DNA of 64,000 bases, taken from positions 682,001-746,000 of the forward strand of contig NZ_CP049056.1 in the NCBI RefSeq assembly GCF_011044155.1. Direction: 5' to 3'. Under the pieces are notes generated by a model. The model did not search any database. It was not told the DNA's origin and saw nothing but the letters and a program-made list of their open reading frames with translations. The translations under genes were made by a program, and so were the position numbers. This document shows positions 17,935 to 27,900 of this stretch, in pieces. Within the stretch, counting starts at the first letter, position 1, and each line of letters starts with the position of its first letter. This stretch comes from Pikeienuella piscinae (GTDB lineage Bacteria; Pseudomonadota; Alphaproteobacteria; Rhodobacterales; Rhodobacteraceae).

Positions 17935-19296
17935 GTGAAAGTCCCCCGCGAGACCATCGCCGCAATAAGGTTCGGCTACGGCTTCCGTCCGGGAGAGACG
18001 CCGTCGCGGGATGCTGCGGCGCTCCTCGCCACGCTGGCGCCGGGCGCCGCGCTCCCTTTCGACGCCGGACCGGATATCGGCGAACGGGCGGCGCGTTTCG
18101 CACGGTTCAACACTCTCCGGCGCGAGAACCGCGACAATTCCAACCGCTCGGCGATGGCGAGAGTGCAAAAGAGCATTCGGCGGCAATACCAGACCGATAT
18201 TCGCGTGCGCGCGCTGACGCCCGTGCTTTCCCCCTACGGATTTTACGAACGTCTGGCCTGGTTCTGGAGCAACCACTTCGCCGTCGGCGGCAAGAACCTG
18301 ATCGGAAAGGCGTTGGTTGGCCGGTTCGAGAAGGAGGCGATCCGGCCCCATCTCGCCGGACCGTTCAACCTGCTGCTTCGGGCCGCGGTCACGCACCCCG
18401 CGATGCTGCTCTATCTCGACCAGGACCGCTCGATGGGGCCGGATTCGAGCACCGGGCGCCGACGCAAGGCCGGACTCAACGAAAATCTCTCGCGCGAGAT
18501 CATGGAGCTTCATTCGCTCGGCGTCGGCTCGGCCTATACACAAGGCGACGTACGGCAATTCGCGGAACTTCTGACCGGGCTCGGTTTCAACCGCCGGACG
18601 GGAATCACGGCTTTCACACCGGCGCGCGCGGAACCGGGCGCAGAAACCGTGCTTGGCGCGCGTTATGGCGGCGGCCCGGCCCGCCTCGCCGATATCTACC
18701 GCGCGCTCGACGATCTTGCCGCGAACCCGGCGACAGCCCGCCATATCGCGCGCAAGCTCGCCGTTCATTTTACCTCCGACGCCCCGTCCAACTCCCTGAT
18801 CGACCATCTGGCGACGGCCTATCGGCGCACCGGCGGAAATCTGAGCGCGGTCTACGCCGCGCTGCTCGACCATGACGAAAGCTGGAGCAGCTTTGGCGAC
18901 AAGGTGAAGCAACCCTTCGATTTCATCGTCTCATCGCTCCGCGCCATCGGCCCGACGCCGGCCGAGATAGCGGCGGCGCTGGACCCGGCCGACCGGAGCC
19001 TGCCGTTGATCCGCGCCATGCGCCGGCTCGCCCATACGCCACTGGAGCCACCGGGACCGCAGGGCTGGCCGGAAAGTGCGGCAAAGTGGATCACGCCACA
19101 GGGCCTGACATCGCGAATCGAATGGGCGTCGCGGCTTGGCCGCATCGCCGCGGAGCGCTCCGATCCGCGCGCGTTCCTCGATCTGGCGCTCGGGGGCGCG
19201 GCCTCCCCCGCCGTAAGTTTCGCCGCCGTCAACGCCGCCGAACGGTGGGAGGGGATCGCCCTGGTCCTGGCCTCCTCCGAATTCAACCGCCGTTAA
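17935..19296 (+). CDS. DUF1800 family protein
   Basis: About 453 aa from a GTG at 17935 with GGAG eight bases upstream; a 30-codon upstream extension is possible but has no ribosome binding site. The family signature is visible in the middle: RLAWFWSNHFAV, LSREIMELHSLGVG and YTQGDVRQFAELLTGLGFN. No signal peptide is visible at the chosen start. It stands 10 bp upstream of a TAT-exported DUF1501 gene; the two families are nearly always paired. The biochemical function of the pair is unknown. Confidence 0.9.
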   Translation: MKVPRETIAAIRFGYGFRPGETPSRDAAALLATLAPGAALPFDAGPDIGERAARFARFNTLRRENRDNSNRSAMARVQKSIRRQYQTDIRVRALTPVLSPYGFYERLAWFWSNHFAVGGKNLIGKALVGRFEKEAIRPHLAGPFNLLLRAAVTHPAMLLYLDQDRSMGPDSSTGRRRKAGLNENLSREIMELHSLGVGSAYTQGDVRQFAELLTGLGFNRRTGITAFTPARAEPGAETVLGARYGGGPARLADIYRALDDLAANPATARHIARKLAVHFTSDAPSNSLIDHLATAYRRTGGNLSAVYAALLDHDESWSSFGDKVKQPFDFIVSSLRAIGPTPAEIAAALDPADRSLPLIRAMRRLAHTPLEPPGPQGWPESAAKWITPQGLTSRIEWASRLGRIAAERSDPRAFLDLALGGAASPAVSFAAVNAAERWEGIALVLASSEFNRR

Positions 19297-19306
19297 GGAG
19301 CGCGAG

Positions 19307-20455
19307 ATGATCGCCATTGACCGCCGCGCCTTTCTGAAATCCGGCCTCTCGCTCGGCTGCGCCGCCGCGGCCCTTCCGCTTTTCACGCCGCTATCGCTCG
19401 CCGCCGCGCCCGGCGAGAACCGGCTGGTCGTGATCATTCTTCGCGGCGCGATGGACGGGCTCGGCGTTTTCGCGCCGTACGGAGAGCGCGACTGGGCCCG
19501 GATGCGCCCGACCATCGGCGCCGCGCCAGGCGCGGGGCTGATCGACCTCGACGGCCGCTTCGGCATGGACGCGCGACTCGCGGCGCTTCACCCGCTCTGG
19601 GCGGCGGAGGAGCTTGCCGTCGTTCACGCCGTCTCCACCCCCTATCGCGACAAACGCAGCCATTTCGATGGGCAGGATATGCTGGAATCCGGCGTGCAGG
19701 CCGGCGGCGCGCCGCGCGACGGGTGGCTTAACCGGGCGGTCGCACATATCGACGGCGCCCGCACCGAACAGGCGCTCGCAGTCGGGCGCGAGGCGATGCT
19801 GCTCACCTCAGGCGACGCCCCGTTTCGCGTCTGGGCGCCGGGCGAACGGCTCGCGCTCAGGAATGACGAGCGCGAGCTTCTCACCAGGCTTTACGCCGAT
19901 GATCCGCTCTTCGCCCACGCCGCCGCGCTGGCGGAGGAGTTGTCCGCGCTCGACGACGGCGAAGCGGATAGACGGGTGGCCGTCTACGCCGCCAAACGGC
20001 TGGCTGCGGAGGCGCGGATCGCCGCCTTTTCCCTCGGCGGTTGGGACACGCACGCCGCGCAGAAACCGGCGCTGAAACGGCCATTGAAGCAACTCTCCGA
20101 CTCGCTCATCGCGCTCCGTGACGGTCTCGGCCCGGCATGGTCGCGCACACTCGTCATCGCCATGACCGAATTCGGCCGCACCGCGCGCGAGAACGGCAAC
20201 CGCGGCACCGATCACGGCACCGGCGGCGCAGCCATCCTCGCCGGCGGCGCGATGCGGGGCGGACGGGTTTACGGCGACTGGCCCGGCCTCGGGGAAAGCG
20301 ATCTTTACAACGGGCGCGACCTGACGCCGACAGGGGACATACGCCGCTATCCCGCCTGGGCGCTGAACGCGCTATTCGGAGTCCCGAAATCGACGCTGGA
20401 GACGGCGATCTTTCCGGCGCTCGACATGGACACGCGCCCGGCTTTCCTCGCTTGA
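19307..20455 (+). CDS. DUF1501 family protein, TAT-exported
   Basis: 382 aa. The N-terminus carries a twin-arginine signal (DRRAFLKSGLSLGCAAAALP), so it is exported folded to the periplasm. DUF1501 belongs to the alkaline-phosphatase/sulfatase-like fold. Visible family stretches are VVIILRGAMDGLGVF, SHFDGQDMLESG, FSLGGWDTHAAQ and MTEFGRTARENGNRGTDHG. The Asp and His residues in these fit metal-binding positions, although no activity is known for the family. RBS is TAAGGAG overlapping the upstream stop. It forms an operon with the DUF1800 gene. Confidence 0.92.
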   Translation: MIAIDRRAFLKSGLSLGCAAAALPLFTPLSLAAAPGENRLVVIILRGAMDGLGVFAPYGERDWARMRPTIGAAPGAGLIDLDGRFGMDARLAALHPLWAAEELAVVHAVSTPYRDKRSHFDGQDMLESGVQAGGAPRDGWLNRAVAHIDGARTEQALAVGREAMLLTSGDAPFRVWAPGERLALRNDERELLTRLYADDPLFAHAAALAEELSALDDGEADRRVAVYAAKRLAAEARIAAFSLGGWDTHAAQKPALKRPLKQLSDSLIALRDGLGPAWSRTLVIAMTEFGRTARENGNRGTDHGTGGAAILAGGAMRGGRVYGDWPGLGESDLYNGRDLTPTGDIRRYPAWALNALFGVPKSTLETAIFPALDMDTRPAFLA

Positions 20456-20486
20456 CGCCATCGTCTTACTTGCGCAAGCCTGCATC

Positions 20487-21191
20487 ATGACCAGCGATCC
20501 CCCCCTCGACGCGCCCGTCCCGGACTGGACTCCCCCGCCGCATCCGTCGCGCACGGTGATCGAAGGGCGGTGGTGCCGGATCGAACCGCTCGATCCCGCC
20601 CGCCACGGCGAAGAGCTTTTCACCGCCAATGACGGCTCCATCCGCATGTGGGACTACATGGCCAACGGGCCTTACCCCGATCTCGCGTCCTATCTGGACT
20701 GGGCCAAGGGCGCGGCGACAAGCGAAGATCCGCTCTTCTACGCGGCAGTCGACAAGGCGGACGGGCGCGCGAAAGGCGTGGTCAGCTATTTGCGCATCAC
20801 CCCGGCCACCGGGGTTATCGAGGTCGGCAACATCGCCTATTCGCCACAGCTCCAGCGGACCCGCGCCGGGACGGAGGCGATGTTCCTGATGATGCGCAAC
20901 GCGTTCGAGCTCGGCTATCGCCGCTACGAGTGGAAATGCAACGCCTACAACGCCCCGTCGCGCCGCCTCGCGATGCGGCTGGGACTTTCCTATGAAGGCG
21001 TCTTTCGTCAGCACATGGTCGTCAAGGGCCGGAACCGGGACACCGCATGGTATGCGGCGGTCGACGCCGAATGGCCGAAGCTCCGCGCCGCGTTCGAAAC
21101 CTGGCTCGACCCGGAAAATTTCGACGCCGAAGGCCGCCAGCGGCGGAGCCTTTCCGCCCTCACCCGTCCGCTGCTGGTCGCCACCGGCTGA
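20487..21191 (+). CDS. GNAT family N-acetyltransferase (RimJ/RimL-like)
   Basis: 234 aa. The GNAT fold is recognisable from VIEVGNIAYSPQLQRTRAGT (beta-4 and the acetyl-CoA pyrophosphate loop Q-x-x-R-x-G/A-type) and from NAPSRRLAMRLGLSYEGVFR near the end. This is the arrangement of RimJ/RimL-type acetyltransferases that modify protein N-termini or small molecules. Substrate unknown. It overlaps the downstream vsr gene by one base (TGATG), so they are probably translated together. It begins 31 bp after the DUF1501 stop. Confidence 0.88.
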   Translation: MTSDPPLDAPVPDWTPPPHPSRTVIEGRWCRIEPLDPARHGEELFTANDGSIRMWDYMANGPYPDLASYLDWAKGAATSEDPLFYAAVDKADGRAKGVVSYLRITPATGVIEVGNIAYSPQLQRTRAGTEAMFLMMRNAFELGYRRYEWKCNAYNAPSRRLAMRLGLSYEGVFRQHMVVKGRNRDTAWYAAVDAEWPKLRAAFETWLDPENFDAEGRQRRSLSALTRPLLVATG

Positions 21192-21583
21192 TGATGGAGC
21201 GGTCTGAGGTCATGCGCCGCGTAAAGGCGCAAGACACCCGACCCGAACTTCGCCTCCGCCGTCACCTGCGCGAGATCGGCCGCCCCGGCTATCGACTCCA
21301 GCGCAGCGACCTGCCCGGCCGCCCCGACGTGGCCTATATCGGCCGCAAGCGCGCGATCTTCGTCCACGGCTGTTTCTGGCACGGCCACGACTGTAAACGT
21401 GGCGCCCGAACGCCGAAGACCAACGCAGATTATTGGCGCGCGAAGATCACCCGCAACCGCGCCCGCGACGAGGCCGCCGAAGCGGCGCTGAAGGCTGCGG
21501 GCTGGCGCGTCCTTATCATCTGGGAGTGCCAGATGAAGGACGAGACCGCGCTCAAGGCGCGTCTCCGCGCCTTTCTCGACTGA
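21191..21583 (+). CDS. vsr: Very short patch repair endonuclease (Vsr)
   Basis: 130 aa, usual Vsr length. Vsr nicks DNA 5' of a T in T:G mismatches made by deamination of 5-methylcytosine. The catalytic Asp46 sits in DLPGRPDVAYIG. The cluster HGCFWHGHDC gives His59, Cys61, His64, His66 and Cys68, and the last zinc cysteine is Cys113 in IIWECQ. N-terminal RVKAQDTRPELRLR is also typical. The start at 21191 overlaps the GNAT stop; ATG 21194 is an alternative. No C5-cytosine methyltransferase or restriction gene is in the window, so here it is an orphan. Confidence 0.92.
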   Translation: MMERSEVMRRVKAQDTRPELRLRRHLREIGRPGYRLQRSDLPGRPDVAYIGRKRAIFVHGCFWHGHDCKRGARTPKTNADYWRAKITRNRARDEAAEAALKAAGWRVLIIWECQMKDETALKARLRAFLD

Positions 21584-21761
21584 AACGAACCCGAATATGC
21601 GCGGCGCGCCGACCTCATGCTCGGTTGACGGCGCGGGGTAGCTCTTCCTGCGCCATCGTCATCGCCGTTGCGCAGTCCGGCGTTCGCCGCCCGGCGTCTC
21701 CTCTCCTTGACAGGACGCGGCCAAAGCCGGAGACCCAAGCCTGAACACCGGAAGGAAGACC

Positions 21762-22340
21762 ATGCCCGCACCCAACCCCGCTGCGCTCGAATTCCTGCTT
21801 ACGAGGCGTTCACGCCCGGCGAAAACATTGACGCCGGTCGCGCCAGATCGTGCGGAAATCGAGCAGATGCTGACCGCCGCCGCGCGCGTCCCCGACCACG
21901 GCAAGCTGGCGCCGTTCCGGTTTCTCGTGTTCAGAGGCGAGGCGCGTGAAAGGCTTGCGGCCGCGCTGGCGGCCCGCATGAAAGCCGCCGGCGAGCCGCC
22001 CGAGAAAGTCGAAAAACAGTCCAACTCCTTCCGCTATGGCGGCGCGATCGTCGCGGTCGTCTTCACCCCTCGGCCGCCGAGGAAAGTGCCGGAATGGGAG
22101 CAGCATCTGGCCGCCGGGTGCGCCTGCCTCTCGCTTCTCAACGCCGCCTTGGCGATGGGCTGGGGGGCGAACTGGCTGACGGGCTGGGCCGCGGAGTCCC
22201 GCGAATTCATGGAAGCGGAGCTCGGGCTCGCGGCGAATGAGAGCGTGGCCGGGTTCATTCATCTCGGCGGAGAAGCCGTCGCGCCTTCGGATCGTTCGCG
22301 CCCCGACATCGCCGAGATCACGGACTGGATCGACGCCTGA
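21762..22340 (+). CDS. Nitroreductase family protein
   Basis: 192 aa, the size of the compact YdjA-like nitroreductases (FMN-dependent, NAD(P)H-using, cytoplasmic, dimeric). Family features are LLTRRSRPAKTL at the start, AAARVPDHGKLAPFRFLVF for FMN binding, and AGCACLSLLNAALAMGWGANWLTG in the core. RBS GGAAGGAAG is good. The stop overlaps the ATG of the next gene (TGATG). The physiological substrate cannot be deduced. Confidence 0.9.
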   Translation: MPAPNPAALEFLLTRRSRPAKTLTPVAPDRAEIEQMLTAAARVPDHGKLAPFRFLVFRGEARERLAAALAARMKAAGEPPEKVEKQSNSFRYGGAIVAVVFTPRPPRKVPEWEQHLAAGCACLSLLNAALAMGWGANWLTGWAAESREFMEAELGLAANESVAGFIHLGGEAVAPSDRSRPDIAEITDWIDA

Positions 22341-23041
22341 TGCTCTCCGATGTCTCGCGCGCTCTGGCGCAGATGTTCGACGGGCGATTCTTTCGCGTGC
22401 TCGTCAAGTCGGTCGGCCTCACGGTGCTGCTTCTGGCGGGGCTGATCGCGCTGGTGATCTGGGGCATCGGCGCCATCCCACCAGTGAATTTCACCATCCC
22501 CTTCACCGATTACGAAGTCGGCTTTCTCGACGATGTCGCCGGCTTCGCTTCGGTCGGGCTGGTCCTTATCCTCTCGGCGTTCCTGATGTTCCCGGTCGCC
22601 GCGGTGTTCGTCGGCCTGTTTCTCGACGAAATCGCCGATGCGGTGGAGGAAAAATACTATCCTGGCCTGCCGCCGCCCCGGAAGCAGGGAATCGGGGAGA
22701 TCATCTCACAGGGAGTGAAGTTCGCCATCGTGCTCGTATTCGCCAACCTTGCGGCGCTGATCATCTACCTTCTGTCGACCGTGCTCGCGCCCGTCATCTT
22801 CTGGATGGTGAACGGCTTTCTTCTGGGCCGGGAATATTTTGAAATCGTGGCGATGCGGCGGATGGACGGGACAGCCGCCAAGGCGCTGCGCCGACGATAT
22901 TTTCTTGAGATATGGATCGCCGGAACCTTGCTGGCGGCGCCGCTATCGGTGCCGATCCTCAACATTATCACGCCGCTGATCGGGGTCGCGGCCTTCGTTC
23001 ATCTCTACCACCGCAAGACCGGACGACCGGTAGGCGTCTGA
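22340..23041 (+). CDS. EI24 domain / CysZ-like membrane protein
   Basis: 233 aa with about four to five hydrophobic segments (for example VGLTVLLLAGLIALVIWGIG, SVGLVLILSAFLMFPVAAVF and IVLVFANLAALIIYLLST). The cytoplasmic loop EEKYYPGLPPPRKQG and the later NGFLLGREYFEIVAMRRM are typical of EI24/CysZ relatives. CysZ is a sulfate transporter in enterobacteria; that function should not be assumed here as no sulfate genes are nearby. It is coupled to the nitroreductase gene by overlapping stop and start. Confidence 0.87.
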   Translation: MLSDVSRALAQMFDGRFFRVLVKSVGLTVLLLAGLIALVIWGIGAIPPVNFTIPFTDYEVGFLDDVAGFASVGLVLILSAFLMFPVAAVFVGLFLDEIADAVEEKYYPGLPPPRKQGIGEIISQGVKFAIVLVFANLAALIIYLLSTVLAPVIFWMVNGFLLGREYFEIVAMRRMDGTAAKALRRRYFLEIWIAGTLLAAPLSVPILNIITPLIGVAAFVHLYHRKTGRPVGV

Positions 23042-23048
23042 ACGTCGT

Positions 23049-23186
23049 TCAGGACTCCGACGAAGGCGAGAGGATCGGCGCTTCGGCGGACTGCTCCTTC
23101 GATTTGGACGAAAACGGGCAGGCCGAGGCGGCGGTAGCGAATGCGAGGCCGCCAATCACGGCGACGGCGATCGTCATGGCTCTCAT
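23049..23186 (-). CDS. 45-aa exported small protein of unknown function
   Basis: A short gene. The ATG at 23186 follows GGAG by seven bases on the minus strand. The product starts MRAMTIAVAVIGGLAFATAA, a clean signal peptide ending in ASA immediately before a Cys (ASACPF). The mature part is only about 22 residues and is Ser/Glu-rich (SSKSKEQSAEAPI, ending SSSES-like). The Cys after ASA could be lipidated, but the lipobox lacks a -3 Leu, so plain secretion is equally possible. It is the last gene on the minus strand before the convergent EI24 gene. Confidence 0.68.
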   Translation of the reverse strand: MRAMTIAVAVIGGLAFATAASACPFSSKSKEQSAEAPILSPSSES

Positions 23187-23267
23187 CGTCACACTCCATC
23201 GGGCGTTGCGAGGGGGCGAGGTTAACCCGAACTTAGCCCGTGCGACGTCACGGTTTCGGGATACGCC

Positions 23268-23537
23268 TTAGTCCGGCCGTCCGGTGAGAGAAGCGATATC
23301 GGCTGCGGAAATCAGTTCACTCTCGATGACAAGAAAAACCACGATCCACAACACGGTCGCGGCGATCGTCGTCCAGATCAGCTTCTTTCGGATCATCGGC
23401 TCATCCGGCGCGCCGGGAGAGGTCCCCGGCACGACTTCGCCCGCCTCCTCCTGATTGCGTACGAAGAGAGGCAGGATCATGAAGAGCGCCATGAACCAGA
23501 ACACTGCGTAAAGGACGAGTCCGGAAATCAGGGTCAT
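23268..23537 (-). CDS. DUF1467 family membrane protein
   Basis: 89 aa with two transmembrane helices (about residues 4-26 and 53-73) joined by a hydrophilic loop containing PGTSPGAPDEP. The pattern F-W-F-M-A-L-F-M-I-L-P at the first helix is characteristic of DUF1467, an alphaproteobacterial family of unknown function usually next to methylmalonyl-CoA epimerase. Its ATG overlaps the mce stop (ATGA), so the two are translationally coupled. Confidence 0.88.
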   Translation of the reverse strand: MTLISGLVLYAVFWFMALFMILPLFVRNQEEAGEVVPGTSPGAPDEPMIRKKLIWTTIAATVLWIVVFLVIESELISAADIASLTGRPD

Positions 23538-23938
23538 GTCTCCTCCAGTTCCACCAACGCGCCCTGAAAATCCTTCGGGTGAAGGAAAAGAACCGGCTTT
23601 CCATGAGCGCCGACCTTCGGTTCCCCTGAACCCAGAACCCGCGCCCCCGCCGCTTTGAGGCGGTCGCGCGCGGCGACAATGTCCTGGACCTCGTAACAGA
23701 TATGATGAATGCCGCCGGCAGGGTTCTTGGCCAAGAACCCCGCGATGGGAGAATTCTTCCCGAGAGGGTGGAGAAGCTCGATCTTCGTGTTCGGAAGTTC
23801 GATGAAGACCACCGTGACGCCATGGTCGGGCTCGTCCTGCGGCGCATTCACCTTCGCGCCGAGCGCGTCGGCGTATAGAGCGACCGCGGCATCGAGATCG
23901 GGCACGGCGATGGCGACATGGTTCAGGCGGCCGATCAT
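23534..23938 (-). CDS. mce: Methylmalonyl-CoA epimerase
   Basis: 134 aa, vicinal-oxygen-chelate fold, normal length. Interconverts (2S)- and (2R)-methylmalonyl-CoA in propionate and ethylmalonyl-CoA metabolism. Metal ligands are visible as His7 (LNHVAIAV), Glu54 (KIELLHP), His78/79 (GGIHHICYEV) and Glu130 (LVELEE). It begins a small operon with DUF1467. No methylmalonyl-CoA mutase is within the window. Confidence 0.95.
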   Translation of the reverse strand: MIGRLNHVAIAVPDLDAAVALYADALGAKVNAPQDEPDHGVTVVFIELPNTKIELLHPLGKNSPIAGFLAKNPAGGIHHICYEVQDIVAARDRLKAAGARVLGSGEPKVGAHGKPVLFLHPKDFQGALVELEET

Positions 23939-23994
23939 CGGCGCCTCCTTTGATTTTCAACTCGCCCCGCCTTAACGCGCGACGGCCGGCGCGT

Positions 23995-24459
23995 CTACTC
24001 GGACGCCTCCCACGGGCGGATCACAACCGCCGAGATCGCGTTTTTCGGACTGCCTTCGATCACCTTGTCGGAATAGCTGAGATAGATCAGCGTATTGCGC
24101 TTCTCATCCAGAAACCTCACGACTTGCAACGACTTGAACAGGAGCGACGTTCTTTGGCGGAACACCCGCGCGCCATCCTCCATTGCAGCCGGCAACGTGA
24201 CCGGGCCGGTCTGCCGGCAGGCGATGGAGGCGTCGGCGGTATCCTCCGCAAGACCGAGCGAGCCGGAGATGCCGCCGGTCTTCGCCCGACTCAGGAAACA
24301 CGAGATTCCGGGCACATCGGGATCGTTGAAAACCTCGACGACGATCTTGTGGTTGGCGCCAAGCAGCTTGAACACCGTGTCGACGGAACCGATCTCCTCC
24401 GCCGTCGCGGGTGAGGCGATGAGTGCGAGAGCCAGCGCGGCGCGGCGAATTAAGGTCAT
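23995..24459 (-). CDS. creA: CreA family protein
   Basis: 154 aa with a signal peptide ([20 protein letters not shown]) and then the family stretches [37 protein letters not shown] and [18 protein letters not shown]. CreA is a widespread periplasmic protein of unknown biochemical role. It lies 13 bp downstream of a second exported protein (DUF6152) on the same strand. Confidence 0.92.
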   Translation of the reverse strand: MTLIRRAALALALIASPATAEEIGSVDTVFKLLGANHKIVVEVFNDPDVPGISCFLSRAKTGGISGSLGLAEDTADASIACRQTGPVTLPAAMEDGARVFRQRTSLLFKSLQVVRFLDEKRNTLIYLSYSDKVIEGSPKNAISAVVIRPWEASE

Positions 24460-24472
24460 CTCCCGCTTCCGC

Positions 24473-24850
24473 TCAGTCGCGCTCGGGGTAGAGCGGATAT
24501 TCCCTGTCGCCGATAAAAAGCCGCTCAGCCTTCATCAGCCGCGCCGACGGGTCGGCCGCCGGCTCCCCGACAGCGCGGATCTCGACCCCGGGCGCGAGAT
24601 CCCCCTCGGTCAGACCGGCCCGCTCGTTCCGCCAGGGCTGGCCGACCTCGACCGTCCAGACTTCGCCCTCGGCGTTCACCGTTACGACGCCATGCGGCAT
24701 CCCGAGATTGACCGTCTCTACCACCCCGGTCAGCTCGATATTCCCGCCCGAGGTCCAGCTCCAGCCATGATGGGCTAACGCCGCGACGGCGGAAAATGCG
24801 AATGCGGTGAACGCAGCGGCGATCAGTTTCAGTCTCATATCCACAACCAT
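24473..24850 (-). CDS. DUF6152-like exported protein
   Basis: 125 aa. A signal peptide ends in AALA and is followed by [19 protein letters not shown], a pattern typical of DUF6152, which may bind metal through the His pair. The fold appears all-beta ([18 protein letters not shown]). An internal ATG at 24838 (MRLKLIAA) gives an equally good signal peptide. The function is unknown. It is upstream of creA and probably shares its transcript. Confidence 0.78.
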   Translation of the reverse strand: MVVDMRLKLIAAAFTAFAFSAVAALAHHGWSWTSGGNIELTGVVETVNLGMPHGVVTVNAEGEVWTVEVGQPWRNERAGLTEGDLAPGVEIRAVGEPAADPSARLMKAERLFIGDREYPLYPERD

Positions 24851-24904
24851 CCCTGTCGCAGCCTACACATGAGATAGTGCGCTTCGCCGCGCCGCCAACC
24901 CGCG

Positions 24905-27900
24905 TCAGAACTCCTCGACATGCAGAACGCCCGTCGCCGCCTTGATCGCGCCACGGATCGCTGGCGTCACGGGGAATTCGCCGGGCAGGATGATGTCCAC
25001 TTCCTGCCCCGATTCCGGCAGCGTGACGACGATGTTGACCGGCCCGCCACGCCCTTGCCCCGCATCCGCCAGCCGCGCGCGGATACTTTCCAGCGCGCGT
25101 GGTTCGGTCACATGGATACGCAACCCCGCCGGCGCCGCGTCCCGCACCGCGCCGTCGATCGGCTGCACCGAATTGGCCAGCATCTTCACCTGATCGCCGT
25201 CGATCTCCGGCGTCACCGAAAGGACGATGTTTCGCCCCGGCTCCAGATCGTCGCGATGCGCCGCGAGGAGGTCCGCGAAGACCATCACCTCGTAGACCCC
25301 TGTCGGGTCCGAAAGCCGGACAAATGCGTAGCGTGAGCCTTTCGCCGATTTGCGCTCCTGCTTCACCATCACCGAGCCGGCGACCCGGGTGGCGACGCCG
25401 GTGCGCCCGCCCGCGACGATCTCGGCGTAGGTGTGAACGCGTTTGCGCTTCAGCGGCCCGGCGTAATCGTCGAGCGGATGGCCGGAGAGATAGAACCCGA
25501 CAGCCGCGAACTCCTCCGCCAGCCGCTCCGTCGGCAGCCAGTCCTCGGGCGCCGGCAGGCGCGGCGGCGGCAGGCCCTCCCCCGCCTCGCCGAAGAGCGA
25601 GACCTGCGCCGACGCCGCTGCCTCGATCGAGGCGGCGGAGTAGGCCATCAGCACGTCGATGGACTCGAACACCCGCCGGCGATTCGGCTCCAGCGCGTCG
25701 AACGCGCCGGCGCGCGCCAACATCTCCATCGGCCGCTTGCCGATCCGCTTGCAGTCCACCCTGCGCGCGAAATCGAAGAGATCCCGGAATGCGCCGCCCT
25801 CGGCGCGCGCCGCCACGATCAGCTTCATCGCCTCGGCGCCGACGTTCTTCAGCGCGCCGAGCGCATAGAGCACGCGTCCATCTTTCACCGTGAAGCGGGC
25901 TTCGGAAAGGTTTACGTCCGGCGGCGCCGTCTCGATCCCCAGGCGATCGACCTCACGCTTGTAGATCGCCAGCTTGTCGGTGAGATGCATGTCGCAATTC
26001 ATCACCGCGGCCATAAACTCCACCGGGTGGTTAGCCTTCAGCCAGGCGGTCTGGTAGCTGACCACGGCGTAGGCGGCGGCGTGGCTCTTGTTGAAGCCAT
26101 AGTTGGCGAACTTGTCGAGAAGGTCCCAAACCTCCTGCGCCTTCGCCTTGTCGACGCCGTTCTTCGCCGCGCCTTCGAGGAACTTCGGACGCTCGGCGTC
26201 CATCGCCTCCTGAATCTTCTTGCCCATGGCGCGGCGCAAGAGATCCGCGCCGCCAAGCGTGTAGCCCGCCATCTTGCGGGCGATCTCCATCACCTGTTCC
26301 TGATAGACGATGATGCCCTGCGTCTCATCCAGGATGCTGTCGATCAGCGGATGGATAGAGGCTCGTTTCTCGCGCCCGTTCTTCACGTTGCAGAATTTCG
26401 GAATGTTCTCCATCGGCCCGGGGCGATAGAGCGCGACCAGCGCGACGATGTCTTCGATGGATGTCGGCTGCAATTGTCTCAGCGCGTCGCGCATCCCCTG
26501 GCTTTCCACCTGGAACACCGCGACCGAATGGGCCGAACCATAAAGCGCGTATGTCTTTTCATCGTCGAGCGGGATCGCGCCGATATCGATCTCCACGCCA
26601 CGCGCCCTCAGCAGATCGAGCGCGCCCTGGATCACCGTCAACGTCTTCAGGCCGAGAAAGTCGAACTTCACCAGCCCTGCGGTCTCCACCCATTTCATGT
26701 TGAACTGGGTCGCAGGCATGTCGGAGCGCGGATCTTGATAAAGCGGCGCCAGCTCCACCAGCGGTCGGTCGCCGATCACCACGCCGGCGGCATGAGTGGA
26801 GGCGTTGCGCAGGAGCCCTTCGACCTTCTCGGCGATATCCAGAAGCTGGCCGACGACGAATTCCTCCCTCGCGGCCTCCTCCAGCCGCGGCTCCTCCGCC
26901 CTTGCCTTCTTCACCGACATCGGCTTCACGCCCTCCATCGGAATCAGCTTGGAGAGCCTGTCGACCTGCCCGTAGGGCATCTGAAGTACACGGCCGACAT
27001 CGCGGACCGCCGCCTTGGAGAGCATCCCGCCGAAGGTGATGATCTGCGCCACCCGGTCGCGACCATATTTCCGCTGGACGTAGTGGATCACCTCCTCGCG
27101 CCGATCCATGCAGAAATCGATATCGAAGTCGGGCATGGAGACGCGATCTGGATTCAGAAATCGCTCAAACAAAAGCCCGTAACGCAATGGATCCAAGTCC
27201 GTTATGGTGAGCGCATAGGCGACGAGCGACCCCGCGCCAGAGCCGCGACCGGGCCCGACGGGAATATTCTGCTCCTTCGCCCATTTGATGAAATCGGCGA
27301 CGATCAGGAAATAGCCCGGAAACCCCATGCCCTCGATAACGCCAAGCTCGTATTCGAGGCGCTCGGCGTAGCTCTCGGCCGGAGCCGCGAGCGGGATGAC
27401 CGCAAGACGCGCCGCCAGCCCCTCCTTGGCCTGCCGGCGCAATTCCTCCACTTCGTCATCGGCGAAACGCGGCAGAATCGGCGCGTGGGGCTTCGGGCGC
27501 CAATGGCAACGCCGGGCGATCTCCGCCGTCATTTCGATGGCTTCAGGAAGATCGTCAAAGAGCTGGCGCATCTCATCACCGGACTTGAACCGGTGCTCGG
27601 GGGTCAGGCGGCGCCGATCCTCCTGATTCACATAGGCGCCCTGACCGATGCAGAGGAACGCGTCATGCGCAACATACATATCCGCGTCGGGAAAATAGAC
27701 GTCGTTTGTCGCGACCAGCGGCAGGACGCGGCGATAGGCTTCCTCGACGAACCAGCGTTCGGTCGCCTCCTCCTCCGCAGAACGAAGCGCGCCATCGACG
27801 CCATGACGTTGCAGCTCGACATATAACCTGTCGCCGAACCCCTCCGCCAACCGATCCAGAAGCGCCGCCGCTTCGGGCTCGCGCCCCTGCCGCACCAGCC

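Noticed and set aside
25433-27826. Long plus-strand open frame (797 codons) opposite dnaE
   Set aside because: Antisense to a full-length DnaE with all motifs; composition is that of a GC-rich shadow.
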